NCBI RefSeq assembly: GCF_010092425.1
Contig: NZ_CP048030.1
Span: 1,240,001-1,304,000 of the forward strand
DNA length: 64,000 nt
Origin: Sinimarinibacterium sp. NLF-5-8
GTDB taxonomy: Bacteria; Pseudomonadota; Gammaproteobacteria; Nevskiales; Nevskiaceae
Direction of reading: 5' to 3'
Numbering within the stretch: the stretch's first letter is position 1; every line of letters begins with the position of its first letter. The notes under the pieces are model-generated. The model ran no database searches, had not been told where the DNA came from, and saw only the letters and a program-made list of their open reading frames with translations. Position numbers and translations under genes: made by a program. Below, piece by piece: positions 28,352-36,403 of this stretch.

Positions 28352-29248
28352 TTACGCCTGATCCGCGCGCGCCGCAGTTTTCAGTATCTCAGCCAGTTTT
28401 TGTGCGCCCGGCCCGCTGGCGTCCTGGTGGGTCAAAATCAAAAACAGCTCAGCCCAGCGCTCACCGCCCTCGATCAGTGGCAGGGGCTTGAGCGCACCGC
28501 TGGCCAGTTCTTCGCGCACCGTGTTTTCGGCAAACCAGGCAAATCCCAGCCCCATCACCGCCGCGCGGATCGAGGTGGCTTTGGCAGTGACCGTCCAGCG
28601 TTGATCGGCGCCGAGCCAGCCCACATCCCGATTGCGCTGGCTGCCGCTATCACGCAGCACCAGTTGCCGATGCGCGCGCAAATCTTCCCGCGTCAGCACG
28701 CGCCCCAGACGATGCAGCGGATGATGCGGCGCAGCGGCGCAGACAAAGCGCAGTTTCATCAGCGGATCGTGCATAAATCCTGGGGGAATGCGCGAGGCAA
28801 TGGCCAAATCCACCCGCCGCTCCAAAATCGCCTCATCGGTGCCACCAAGGACGGTCTCAAACAGCTCGATGCGCGTCTGTGGATGCGCGCGCGCAAACTG
28901 ATCCAGACAATCCAGCAGCAACCACGTCGGAAACACCACCTCCACGGCCAGCTTGAGCTCGGCTTCCCAGCCCTGCGCCAGTTGTACGGCTGCGCGCTCG
29001 ATGCGCTGCGCCTCATCCAGCAAGGCGCGCGCGCGCCGCAATAAAACCTGCCCGGTGGGCGTGAGCTGTGCACGCCGCCCCTGAATCTCAAACACGCTGA
29101 CGCCCAGCAGGCTTTCCAGCTTTTGCACGGCATAGGTAATGCTGGACTGGGTTTTGTGCAGTCCCTCAGCGGCTTGGGCGTAGCCCCCGGCATCGACCAC
29201 CGCCACAAACGCGCGCCATTGGTCGAGGCTGATTTTAGGAGCATTCAT
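28352..29248 (-). CDS. LysR-family transcriptional regulator
   Basis: 298 residues. The N-terminal winged HTH is at about residues 5-64 (LDQWRAFVAVVDAGGYAQAAEGLHKTQSSITYAVQKLESLLGVSVF), followed by a periplasmic-binding-like effector domain from about 90. The effector is unknown. It is divergent from doxX/pirin/pirin/osmC across a 239-bp gap holding an inverted repeat, so it probably controls that redox cluster and itself. Confidence 0.92.
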   Translation of the reverse strand: MNAPKISLDQWRAFVAVVDAGGYAQAAEGLHKTQSSITYAVQKLESLLGVSVFEIQGRRAQLTPTGQVLLRRARALLDEAQRIERAAVQLAQGWEAELKLAVEVVFPTWLLLDCLDQFARAHPQTRIELFETVLGGTDEAILERRVDLAIASRIPPGFMHDPLMKLRFVCAAAPHHPLHRLGRVLTREDLRAHRQLVLRDSGSQRNRDVGWLGADQRWTVTAKATSIRAAVMGLGFAWFAENTVREELASGALKPLPLIEGGERWAELFLILTHQDASGPGAQKLAEILKTAARADQA

Positions 29249-29251
29249 ATC

Positions 29252-29282
29252 TAATTATTCGATCAAATAAACCGGATAATTA
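29252..29282. promoter_or_regulatory. Candidate LysR-type operator
   Basis: TAATTAT (29252-29258) and ATAATTA (29276-29282) are perfect inverted 7-mers separated by 17 bp, starting 4 bp upstream of the LysR start codon in an AT-rich region. The position suits autoregulation. The rest of the gap to 29487 is AT-rich and should hold the doxX promoter, but I see no clear one. Confidence 0.4.
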
Positions 29283-29487
29283 CGCTTTTTTATCTGTTTA
29301 TGCAATGTTTCAATAGCGCCATTGGATTTTTCAACCGGCACTTATCGATGGCTCACGGACTGCAAGGCAACACCCCACCCGAAGGCTTGTTGCGACTGAC
29401 ACCGCCTTTGCACCTCACGCCAAAATCACGGCTTTCTTGATTTTTTGATTCGCTTTGTCTTTAGACCTCACAACAGGAAACATCACC

Positions 29488-29892
29488 ATGAACACTTTTC
29501 TCGAACCGCTGCGCCCTCACCTCTTGCTGATCGGCCGCGTGCTGCTGGCCGCCATGTTTATTCAAGCCGGCTGGGGCAAGATCAGCGCTTACGAAGCCAC
29601 CCAAGGCTATATGGCGGCGATGGGGGTGCCCGGCGGGTTGCTGCCGCTGGTGATTTTGGCTGAGCTGGGCGGCGGGCTGGCGATTTTGCTGGGCTTTCTG
29701 ACGCCCGTGGCGGCGTTAGGGCTGGCGGTATTCAGCGTGATCGCAGCGGTGCTGTTTCACGGCGGCGATGATCCCGCACAGCAGATCCACTTCATGAAAA
29801 ACCTCAGCATTGCCGGTGGACTGGTTGTTTTGGCGGCTGCGGGTGGCGGACGCGCCAGCATCGATGCGCTGATACAGCGCAATCGCCGCTAA
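29488..29892 (+). CDS. DoxX-family membrane protein
   Basis: 134 residues from the ATG at 29488 with AGGAAA upstream. Four hydrophobic helices occupy most of the protein (LLLIGRVLLAAMFIQAGWGKI, GGLLPLVILAELGGGLAILLGF, VAALGLAVFSVIAAVLFHG and a C-terminal one). The first helix with the G-WGK pattern and the second with ELGGGL are typical of DoxX/YphA-type inner-membrane oxidoreductase subunits. It is the first gene of the cluster with two pirins and OsmC, 37 bp before the first pirin. Confidence 0.88.
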   Translation: MNTFLEPLRPHLLLIGRVLLAAMFIQAGWGKISAYEATQGYMAAMGVPGGLLPLVILAELGGGLAILLGFLTPVAALGLAVFSVIAAVLFHGGDDPAQQIHFMKNLSIAGGLVVLAAAGGGRASIDALIQRNRR

Positions 29893-29929
29893 CCCTTTTT
29901 TCAATCCTTAGAAACCAAGGAGATCGATC

Positions 29930-30790
29930 ATGCGCTTACGCACATTGACTCACCAAATCGACGGGGCTGTCACCTCCGATGGCGCGGGCGTCAAACTGCG
30001 TCGCAGCCTGGGCGCCCGTCCCGACTTGCGGCTGGATCCGTTTTTGATGCTGGACGAGTTTGGCACCGACAATCCCAACGACTACATCGCCGGTTTTCCG
30101 TCGCACCCGCACCGGGGCTTTGAAACCGTCACCTATATGATCGACGGTCACATGCAGCACCGCGATCACCTCGGCAACGTGGGTGAGCTCAAAAGCGGCG
30201 GCGTGCAGTGGATGACGGCCGGTCGCGGGGTGATTCACTCGGAAATGCCGCAGCAGGAATCAGGCCGGATGCGTGGTTTTCAGTTGTGGATCAACCTGCC
30301 GGCCCGCGAAAAAATGAAGCCTGCGTCGTACCAGGATATTCCGGCGGAGCAAATCCCAACGGTTGAACTGCCGCAGGGCGGTACGCTCAAGGTGATTGCC
30401 GGACAAGCCACGGCGGGCGATCAAACCATTCACGGGGCGATCAACCCCGTGCCGAACAGCATGAGCACCGATCCGCTGTTCCTGGACTTCGATCTGCCCG
30501 CCAACGGCAGCGCGGCAACGCCGGTGACGCCCGGCCATAACGCGATGATTTATGTCTATGAAGGCAGCGTGACGGTGGGCGCGCATCGCTTGCAAGCCGG
30601 TTCCGGCGGCATTTTGTCCGACGGGGATACACTGGAACTCAAAGCAGGCGCGCAAGGCCTGCGGATGATTTTGATCGCCGGCAAGCCGCTCAACGAGCCG
30701 GTGGCACAATACGGGCCGTTTGTGATGAACACCCGTGAAGAAATCGAGCAGGCGATTGACGATTACCAAAATGGGCGTTTGGTGGCCTGA
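29930..30790 (+). CDS. Pirin-family protein (first copy)
   Basis: 286 residues, bicupin. Cupin 1 has the metal-site SHPHRGFETVTYMIDG and GELKSGGVQWMTAGRGVIHSE, which together supply three His and one Glu. Cupin 2 is at the C-terminus and lacks metal ligands, as in known pirins. Members are quercetin-dioxygenase-like or redox sensors; the substrate here is unknown. AAGGAG lies upstream. It is followed by a 30-bp palindrome and a second pirin. Confidence 0.93.
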   Translation: MRLRTLTHQIDGAVTSDGAGVKLRRSLGARPDLRLDPFLMLDEFGTDNPNDYIAGFPSHPHRGFETVTYMIDGHMQHRDHLGNVGELKSGGVQWMTAGRGVIHSEMPQQESGRMRGFQLWINLPAREKMKPASYQDIPAEQIPTVELPQGGTLKVIAGQATAGDQTIHGAINPVPNSMSTDPLFLDFDLPANGSAATPVTPGHNAMIYVYEGSVTVGAHRLQAGSGGILSDGDTLELKAGAQGLRMILIAGKPLNEPVAQYGPFVMNTREEIEQAIDDYQNGRLVA

Positions 30791-30810
30791 GTCCCTTTAC
30801 CCTTGCTGCC

Positions 30811-30840
30811 TTGCCCATGACCGCGCGCGGTCATGGGCAA
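30811..30840. repeat. 30-bp perfect palindrome between two pirin genes
   Basis: TTGCCCATGACCGCG followed directly by its own reverse complement, so no loop. It lies 20 bp after the first pirin stop and 28 bp before the second start. No T-run follows, so it is not a typical terminator. It contains ACCGCGCGCGGT, which also occurs in other intergenic regions here. Confidence 0.85.
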
Positions 30841-30868
30841 AGCAACTCAAATAACACAGGAGAACCCG

Positions 30869-31804
30869 ATGAGCGCCACCGATCCCAGTGCCAACCCCAA
30901 CGACTGTCAACGCTGCGCAGGCAGCGCGCTCGAACGCATTCCCGGCCGCGAAAGCATTCTGGGCGAGGACATGAAAATCCGCCGGGTACTGCCCTCACGC
31001 CAGCGCCGCACCGTTGGCGCCTGGTGTTTTCTTGATCACTTTGGCCCGGTCAGCGTCGAAAAAAGTACCGGAATGCGCGTCGGCCCCCACCCGCACACGG
31101 GCTTGCAGACTTTCACCTGGCCGATTTCCGGCGAAATCTTGCACCGTGACAGCCTCGGCTATACCCAGGTGATTCGCGGCGGTCAGGTCAACCTGATGAC
31201 GGCAGGCCGGGGGATTTCACACTCTGAGGAATCCCCAGTGCCGCGCTCGCCGGTATTGCATGGGGCGCAGTTGTGGATTGCCCTGCCCGATGCGCACCGC
31301 CACATCGAGCCGGATTTTGCGCACTATGCCGACATCCCCGCCATTGACAAAGACGGCTTCAAAATCACCGTCATGGCCGGCGAAATGCTGGGGCTGACCA
31401 GCCCGGCCAAGATGTACAGCCCGATCGTCGGCGTTGAACTGCTCACCGCAGGCGGTGGCAACACCACCCTGCCGCTGCGCGCCGATTTTGAATACGGCCT
31501 GCTGGTGCTCGAAGGGGAATTGCATTTTTGCGGCCAGCGCGCGATCCCCGGCGAAATGCTGTATCTGCCGCCCGGCACTACGCTGGCGCAAGCAGACAGC
31601 GCCAGCGCCTCGCGCGCACTGCTGCTTGGCGGCACCCCGTTTGAAGAAGAAATTCTCATCTGGTGGAACTTCATTGGCCGCACCAAAGCAGAGATTGAAA
31701 CCTGGTGTGCGCAGTGGAATGCCGGTGAGGGCTTTGGCACCGTCAGCGGTTACGATGGCAAGCCTTTGGTCGCGCCCGCGCCGCCGTGGGCACCCAGCGC
31801 CTGA
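30869..31804 (+). CDS. Pirin-family protein (second copy, divergent)
   Basis: 311 residues from the ATG at 30869 (ACAGGAG upstream); the ORF is open 12 codons further up without support. Metal-site motifs are VGPHPHTGLQTFTWPISGEI and VNLMTAGRGISHSEES. It has an N-terminal extension with CQRCAGSALERIPGRESILGEDMKIRRVLPSRQRRTVGAWCFLDHFGP, so it is a different subfamily from the gene before it. Two unlike pirins in one operon suggest related but separate substrates or partners. OsmC follows 30 bp later. Confidence 0.92.
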   Translation: MSATDPSANPNDCQRCAGSALERIPGRESILGEDMKIRRVLPSRQRRTVGAWCFLDHFGPVSVEKSTGMRVGPHPHTGLQTFTWPISGEILHRDSLGYTQVIRGGQVNLMTAGRGISHSEESPVPRSPVLHGAQLWIALPDAHRHIEPDFAHYADIPAIDKDGFKITVMAGEMLGLTSPAKMYSPIVGVELLTAGGGNTTLPLRADFEYGLLVLEGELHFCGQRAIPGEMLYLPPGTTLAQADSASASRALLLGGTPFEEEILIWWNFIGRTKAEIETWCAQWNAGEGFGTVSGYDGKPLVAPAPPWAPSA

Positions 31805-31834
31805 CCCCTTGCCAACTTCACAGGATCGCTTCAC

Positions 31835-32233
31835 ATGAAAGAAATCACCCGCGCGCACGTCACCTCGGCTGACACCCCTTATCGTCAAAACATTCAGGCC
31901 GGCCGTCACTCACTGGTCTGCGATGAACCTGAAAGCCTCGGCGGTCGCGATGCCGGCGCCTCGCCTTACGACTTCATCCTCGCCGGGCTGGGCGCGTGTA
32001 CCGCCATCACGCTGCGCATGTATGCCGAGCGCAAGCAATGGGCGATTGGCCACGTCACCGTCGATCTGCAATTGCTCAAAAACAAGGAAGGCGAAACCCG
32101 GATTGACCGACAGATCAGCTGCGATGGCACGGTGGATGATGCGCAGTGGACGCGCCTGCTGCAAATTGCCGAAAAAACCCCGGTCACGCTGACGCTCAAG
32201 GCCGGCGCCACCATTCAAACGCGCAAAGCCTGA
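31835..32233 (+). CDS. OsmC-family protein
   Basis: 132 residues. It resembles the short OsmC/YhfA type. ASPYDFILAGLGACTAITLRMYAERK carries one of the family Cys, but the second redox Cys (ISCDGTV region) is offset, and whether it acts as a peroxidase is uncertain. It is the last gene of the doxX-pirin-pirin-osmC group, followed by a GC-rich hairpin and T5. A response to organic peroxides or electrophiles is inference from family and neighbours. Confidence 0.85.
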   Translation: MKEITRAHVTSADTPYRQNIQAGRHSLVCDEPESLGGRDAGASPYDFILAGLGACTAITLRMYAERKQWAIGHVTVDLQLLKNKEGETRIDRQISCDGTVDDAQWTRLLQIAEKTPVTLTLKAGATIQTRKA

Positions 32234-32255
32234 AGCCCGCCTGGGGCACAACTCC

Positions 32256-32285
32256 GCGCGCGCCTCGATCGCGCGCGCGCTTTTT
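32256..32285 (+). terminator. Rho-independent terminator made of GCGCGC repeats
   Basis: GCGCGCGC (32256-32263), a short CTCGATC spacer, GCGCGCGCGC (32271-32280) and then TTTTT. It lies 23 bp after the osmC stop. Confidence 0.7.
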
Positions 32286-32367
32286 GTTGGGTAGGGGCAA
32301 AAACGGCCAACACGCCTATACTGCCTGGCATGACCTGCTACTGCCTTGATTACACAGGAGTCCTTTG

Positions 32368-33810
32368 ATGAACACCGTCGTTTCATATCTGCCCGGTGCG
32401 GCCGCCGCCCCTTCCGAGATCCAGCGTGTTTTTGAACGCCAGCGCGAAACCGCAATCCGCCTGCGCACCTCGACCGCACAAGAACGGATCATGCGCATCC
32501 AGCGCCTGTATGACGCGGTGATGGCGCATCGCACCCAAATCCACGAAGCCGCGTATCAGGATTTTAAAAAGCCGCCCGCTGAAGTCGATCTGGCCGAAAT
32601 CATGCCGGTGCTCAGCGAGGCCAAACAGGCCATGCGCAAGCTCAAAAAATGGATGAAACCGCAGCGGGTGATGCCCACGCAACTGACACTGGGCACTTCT
32701 TCCTGGATTCAGCGCGAGCCCAAAGGCCGCTGCCTGATCATTTCCCCGTGGAATTACAACGTCAATCTGTGTTTCAGCCCCTTGGTGTCGTGCATTGCCG
32801 CAGGCAACACCGCGATTCTGAAACCCTCGGAAATGACGCCGCATCTGTCGGCACTGATGGGCAAGATCGTGCGCGATCTGTATCCCGAGGATGAAGTGGC
32901 GCTGTTTGAAGGGGATATGAGCACGTCCACCGCGCTGCTGGAGCTGCCGTTTGATCACATTTTTTTCACCGGCTCGCCAGCCGTCGGCAAGATCGTCATG
33001 GCCGCAGCGGCCAAACATCTGACCTCGGTGACCCTGGAGCTGGGCGGCAAGTCTCCGACCATCATCGACGAAACCGCCAACATCCGCGAAGCCGCACAAA
33101 CATTGATGTGGGGCAAATACACCAACAACGGCCAAACCTGCATTGCCCCGGACTACATCTACGTTCATGCCTCCAAAAAGGAGGAATTTGTTGCCGAATG
33201 CATCAAGGTTCTGGAAACCTGCTACGGAAAAACCATGCAGGAACAGCTCAGCACCCCGGCGCTGGCGCGCGTGGTCAATCAGCGCCATGCCAAGCGCGTC
33301 AACGGCCTGCTGACCGATGCCAAAGAGCGCGGCGCGCGCGTATTGTTTGGCGGTGAGGCCGCAGAAGATCAATGCTTTGTGCAGCCCACCCTGCTCGACA
33401 ACATCCCCGACGATGCGCGCATCCAGTCCGAAGAAATCTTTGGCCCGCTGCTGCCGATCATCGCCTACACCAACCTCGACAAAATCCTGGCCGACATCAA
33501 CGCCGAAGCCAAGCCGCTGGCGCTGTATATCTGGAGCAAGCACGAGCCGACCATCCAAAAAATCCTCAAGCAAACCAGCGCCGGCGGCACCTGCATCAAT
33601 CACTGCGTGGTGCAGTACGTTCATGGCAACCTGCCGTTTGGCGGGGTCAACAACTCCGGCATCGGCAGTGCCCATGGTCTGCACGGTTTTCTGTCGTTCT
33701 CCCACGAGCGCGCGGTGGTTCGGACTCGCTTCAACTCGGCCAAGATCCTGTATCCGCCGCATAACGGCTTCAAACGCAAGGTGCTGGAATTGATGCTGAA
33801 AATGACCTGA
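32368..33810 (+). CDS. Aldehyde dehydrogenase family protein (coniferyl-aldehyde/class 3 type)
   Basis: 480 residues, NAD(P)-dependent oxidation of an aldehyde to the acid. The catalytic Glu is E224 in VTLELGGKSPTII and the nucleophile is C258 in NNGQTCIAPDY. Short N-terminus and no C-terminal extension place it with the class 3/coniferyl-aldehyde group, often active on aromatic or long-chain aldehydes. ACAGGAG precedes the ATG at 32368. It ends in a strong terminator shared with the convergent second aldehyde dehydrogenase. Confidence 0.92.
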   Translation: MNTVVSYLPGAAAAPSEIQRVFERQRETAIRLRTSTAQERIMRIQRLYDAVMAHRTQIHEAAYQDFKKPPAEVDLAEIMPVLSEAKQAMRKLKKWMKPQRVMPTQLTLGTSSWIQREPKGRCLIISPWNYNVNLCFSPLVSCIAAGNTAILKPSEMTPHLSALMGKIVRDLYPEDEVALFEGDMSTSTALLELPFDHIFFTGSPAVGKIVMAAAAKHLTSVTLELGGKSPTIIDETANIREAAQTLMWGKYTNNGQTCIAPDYIYVHASKKEEFVAECIKVLETCYGKTMQEQLSTPALARVVNQRHAKRVNGLLTDAKERGARVLFGGEAAEDQCFVQPTLLDNIPDDARIQSEEIFGPLLPIIAYTNLDKILADINAEAKPLALYIWSKHEPTIQKILKQTSAGGTCINHCVVQYVHGNLPFGGVNNSGIGSAHGLHGFLSFSHERAVVRTRFNSAKILYPPHNGFKRKVLELMLKMT

Positions 33811-33820
33811 TGGCTTGCCC

Positions 33821-33865
33821 CATCAAAAAAGCCGCTTCGCAGGGTGCGAAGCGGCTTTTTTGATG
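33821..33865. terminator. Bidirectional Rho-independent terminator, 20-bp perfect stem
   Basis: Arms at 33821-33840 and 33846-33865 are exact complements, including AAAAAA/TTTTTT at the outer end and the GCCGCTTCGC/GCGAAGCGGC core. Loop AGGGT. It lies between two convergent aldehyde dehydrogenase genes and fits both. Confidence 0.95.
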
Positions 33866-33888
33866 CGCTTGTGCGCGCGATCGGGCGC

Positions 33889-35385
33889 TTACTTGCCCTT
33901 GATCTTGCCGGTGATCTTGATGATGCCGTTGATGGCATTAATCATCGCATCCGGCACCTTGATCTCTTTGGCCAGCATCTTGGCGATCATGTCCTTGTAC
34001 TTGTCGGAGTACGGCGGGAACATGATGTTAGGATCGCCCGCCGGATATTGATCCTCCACCACCGCGCGGGTGTTGGAGCATTCAATAAACGTGTATTTGC
34101 CGCCCAGACGGCCTTGGCCGCTGTGATTGACGCCGCCAAACGGCAGATACGGGTTGGTGCCCGATTGAATCAGGTTGTGATTGACCACCAGGCTGCCGGA
34201 GCTGGTGCGCGCGATGAACCAGTCGATCGCCTCACGGTTTTTGGCAAAGATGTACGAACCCAGCGGCTTGGGGCGGCGGCGAATGGTGTCAATCGCCTGA
34301 TCGCGCGCGCCAAACGGCACGATGCAGATGATCGGGCCAAAAATCTCCTCCTGCATGATGCGCATGTCTTCGCTGACATTGCTCAAAATGGTGGGCGAGA
34401 TGAACAGATCATCGGCGTCGGTTTCACCGCCAAACTCCAGCTTGGCGCCTTTTGCCAAAGCGTCGTCGAGCAATCCCTTGATGCGATCAAAGTGACGGCG
34501 GTTGACGATGCGCGGCACGTCGGCGGATTGCTGAAAGCCTTTGCCGTCGGCGTTGTACATCAGCGTCATGCTCTTGCCGAGCTCGCGGGTAAAGTCCTTG
34601 GCGATGCTGTCATGCACCAGCGCGTAGTCCGGTGCCAGGCACACTTGTCCGGCGTTGGCAACCCGTCCCCAGGCGATTTTGCGCCCGGCTTCTTCCACGT
34701 CCGCGCTTTGATCGACGATGACCGGGTTCTTGCCGCCCATTTCCAGCGTCACCGTTGCAAAGTGCTCGGCTGCCGCGCGCAGGATGATGCGCCCCACGGC
34801 GTGACCACCGATGTAGAAGATATGGTTGAACGGCAATTTGAGCAGATCGCTGGAGACTTCAGGCCCGCCGATCATCACCGCAAACTCATCCTCGGCAAAC
34901 ACTTTGCCGATGATCTCATGCAGCACCTGCGCCGAATGCGGCGCCAGTTCCGACGGCTTGAGCACAAACGGACAGCCTGCGGCAATCGCCCCGAAACCCA
35001 CCACAAACGCCTCGGCAATCGGCGCGTTCCAGGTGGAAACGTGCAGCACCAGGCCCTTGGGCTCGTATCGCACATAGCTGGCCTTGCCCAGCGTCATCAG
35101 CGAGCCCTGGATCGGCTGCGGTGCCATCCACGAGGCCAGATGTTTGCAAATAAACTCCGCTTCGCCTTTGACCATCAAAAGCTGCGCATCGATATCGGTG
35201 GGCGACAGGCGCAGTTCGGCATGCCCGGCTTCCAATATTTTCTCGCGCGATTCCAGAATCACCTTGAGCAGCTTGCGCAGTTTTTCAATGCGCTGTGCGG
35301 CACTGGTCAATGCCAGCTCATGCGATTTGGCTTTCCAGGCATCAAATTGCGCCTGATAGGGATTGATTTGTTCTGCTGCACCCAT
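33889..35385 (-). CDS. Aldehyde dehydrogenase family protein (second)
   Basis: 498 residues. Motifs are LVLHVSTWNAPIAE, VTLEMGGKNPVIV (catalytic Glu) and ANAGQVCLAPDYALVH (catalytic Cys), then the C-terminal LPFGGVNHSGQGRLGG. It is distant from the aldehyde dehydrogenase on the other side of the terminator, so the two are not a recent duplication. It is the last gene of the Rieske cluster on the minus strand, after a terminator at 35412-35447, so it may have its own promoter or rely on read-through. It likely oxidises the aldehyde product of the pathway. Confidence 0.92.
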   Translation of the reverse strand: MGAAEQINPYQAQFDAWKAKSHELALTSAAQRIEKLRKLLKVILESREKILEAGHAELRLSPTDIDAQLLMVKGEAEFICKHLASWMAPQPIQGSLMTLGKASYVRYEPKGLVLHVSTWNAPIAEAFVVGFGAIAAGCPFVLKPSELAPHSAQVLHEIIGKVFAEDEFAVMIGGPEVSSDLLKLPFNHIFYIGGHAVGRIILRAAAEHFATVTLEMGGKNPVIVDQSADVEEAGRKIAWGRVANAGQVCLAPDYALVHDSIAKDFTRELGKSMTLMYNADGKGFQQSADVPRIVNRRHFDRIKGLLDDALAKGAKLEFGGETDADDLFISPTILSNVSEDMRIMQEEIFGPIICIVPFGARDQAIDTIRRRPKPLGSYIFAKNREAIDWFIARTSSGSLVVNHNLIQSGTNPYLPFGGVNHSGQGRLGGKYTFIECSNTRAVVEDQYPAGDPNIMFPPYSDKYKDMIAKMLAKEIKVPDAMINAINGIIKITGKIKGK

Positions 35386-35411
35386 GGCCTTACCTCGTCA
35401 CCACATTCATC

Positions 35412-35447
35412 AAAAAACGCTGTTGCACACCACCGCATGCAACAGCG
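35412..35447 (-). terminator. Rho-independent terminator between SDR and aldehyde dehydrogenase genes
   Basis: Arms CGCTGTTGCA (35418-35427) and TGCAACAGCG (35438-35447) with a 10-nt loop. On the minus strand the stem is followed at once by TTTTTT. It lies 14 bp after the SDR stop. Confidence 0.8.
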
Positions 35448-35460
35448 CCCAAAACACGCT

Positions 35461-36327
35461 TCAGCCTTTGTAAGCGGGAATCTTGAAGGTCTTGCGCATG
35501 ATCGCTTCCAACTGACTGTCGGAGAGCAAGCGACGCATGATGCCCATGGGCTTGACATCCTTACCGAGAAGCTCCATCGGCTGCCATTTTTTCTTGTCCA
35601 GAATCGCCAGCGTGCCTTCCAGCGCCTGCTCCGGCGTGCTGCCGGTTTTCTCCAGCATGTCGGGCAACACTTTGCACATCACCGGCTCGATGGTCGGGCC
35701 GTAAACCTGACGCACCGCTTCAGGCTGCATGTTCCAGGTTTTTTTGGTGTTTTCGTGGGAGTTGGCCGACATTGCCGTCAGCACCCCGCCAGGAATGATC
35801 GAGGTCACCTGAATGCCAAACGGCGCCAGCTCGTGACGCAGCGTCAGCGTCATGCCGTGAATGGCGTGCTTGGTCATGTTGTAGATGCCCGCACCGACCG
35901 GGTTGGCAATGATCGCACCGGAGCTGTAGTTGACGATGCGCGAGCCGGGCGCATTCTTGCGCACCAGCGGCAGGAATGCCTGGATGACGCGCAACTGGCC
36001 GAACATGTTGATATTGAACAGGCGCTGTGCCTGTTCAAGGTCTGCACCCTCGATCACACCGACGGCGATATTGGCCACGCCCGCGATATTCATCAGCAGA
36101 TCCAGACCCTGGCCACCGAGTTGTTCGGTGACAAACTCGGCACTGGCTTTGACCGATTCGTCTTTGGAGACATCCTGATCGACAACAACGATGTTGCCTT
36201 CAGTCTTCAGATCTGTAGGCGCACCGGGCAGCACGCCAGCAAACACTTTCCAGCCGCGCTGTGCCAGTGCTTTGGTCAGAAGATTGGCCTGGCCGATATT
36301 GGCGCCGGTAATAAATGCAGTTTTCAT
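35461..36327 (-). CDS. Short-chain dehydrogenase/reductase
   Basis: 288 residues from the ATG at 36327 (GGGGAGG upstream). The cofactor site is TGANIGQ at residues 7-13; the classic third glycine of TGxxxGxG is Ala or absent (TGANIGQA), an unusual variant. NIAG is at about 80-83. The catalytic Ser is in VNYSSG (135-136), and Tyr149 and Lys153 form YNMTK. It most likely oxidises or reduces an alcohol/ketone step of the Rieske pathway. The C-terminal 60 residues form a helical cap with KKKWQPMELLGKD. Confidence 0.9.
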   Translation of the reverse strand: MKTAFITGANIGQANLLTKALAQRGWKVFAGVLPGAPTDLKTEGNIVVVDQDVSKDESVKASAEFVTEQLGGQGLDLLMNIAGVANIAVGVIEGADLEQAQRLFNINMFGQLRVIQAFLPLVRKNAPGSRIVNYSSGAIIANPVGAGIYNMTKHAIHGMTLTLRHELAPFGIQVTSIIPGGVLTAMSANSHENTKKTWNMQPEAVRQVYGPTIEPVMCKVLPDMLEKTGSTPEQALEGTLAILDKKKWQPMELLGKDVKPMGIMRRLLSDSQLEAIMRKTFKIPAYKG

Positions 36328-36350
36328 CTTGCTAAAACCTCCCCGAAAGA

Positions 36351-36376
36351 AACGGGGCGGATCAAGCCGCCCCGTT
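36351..36376. other. Intercistronic hairpin between DUF1329 and SDR genes
   Basis: AACGGGGCGG and CCGCCCCGTT are perfect 10-bp arms around ATCAAG. It lies 28 bp after the DUF1329 stop and 24 bp before the SDR start. The T-run after it on the minus strand is short and broken, so it may be an attenuator or mRNA-stability element. Confidence 0.7.
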
Positions 36377-36403
36377 GCGAACAGCACTTGATGTGCCAGA
36401 TTC

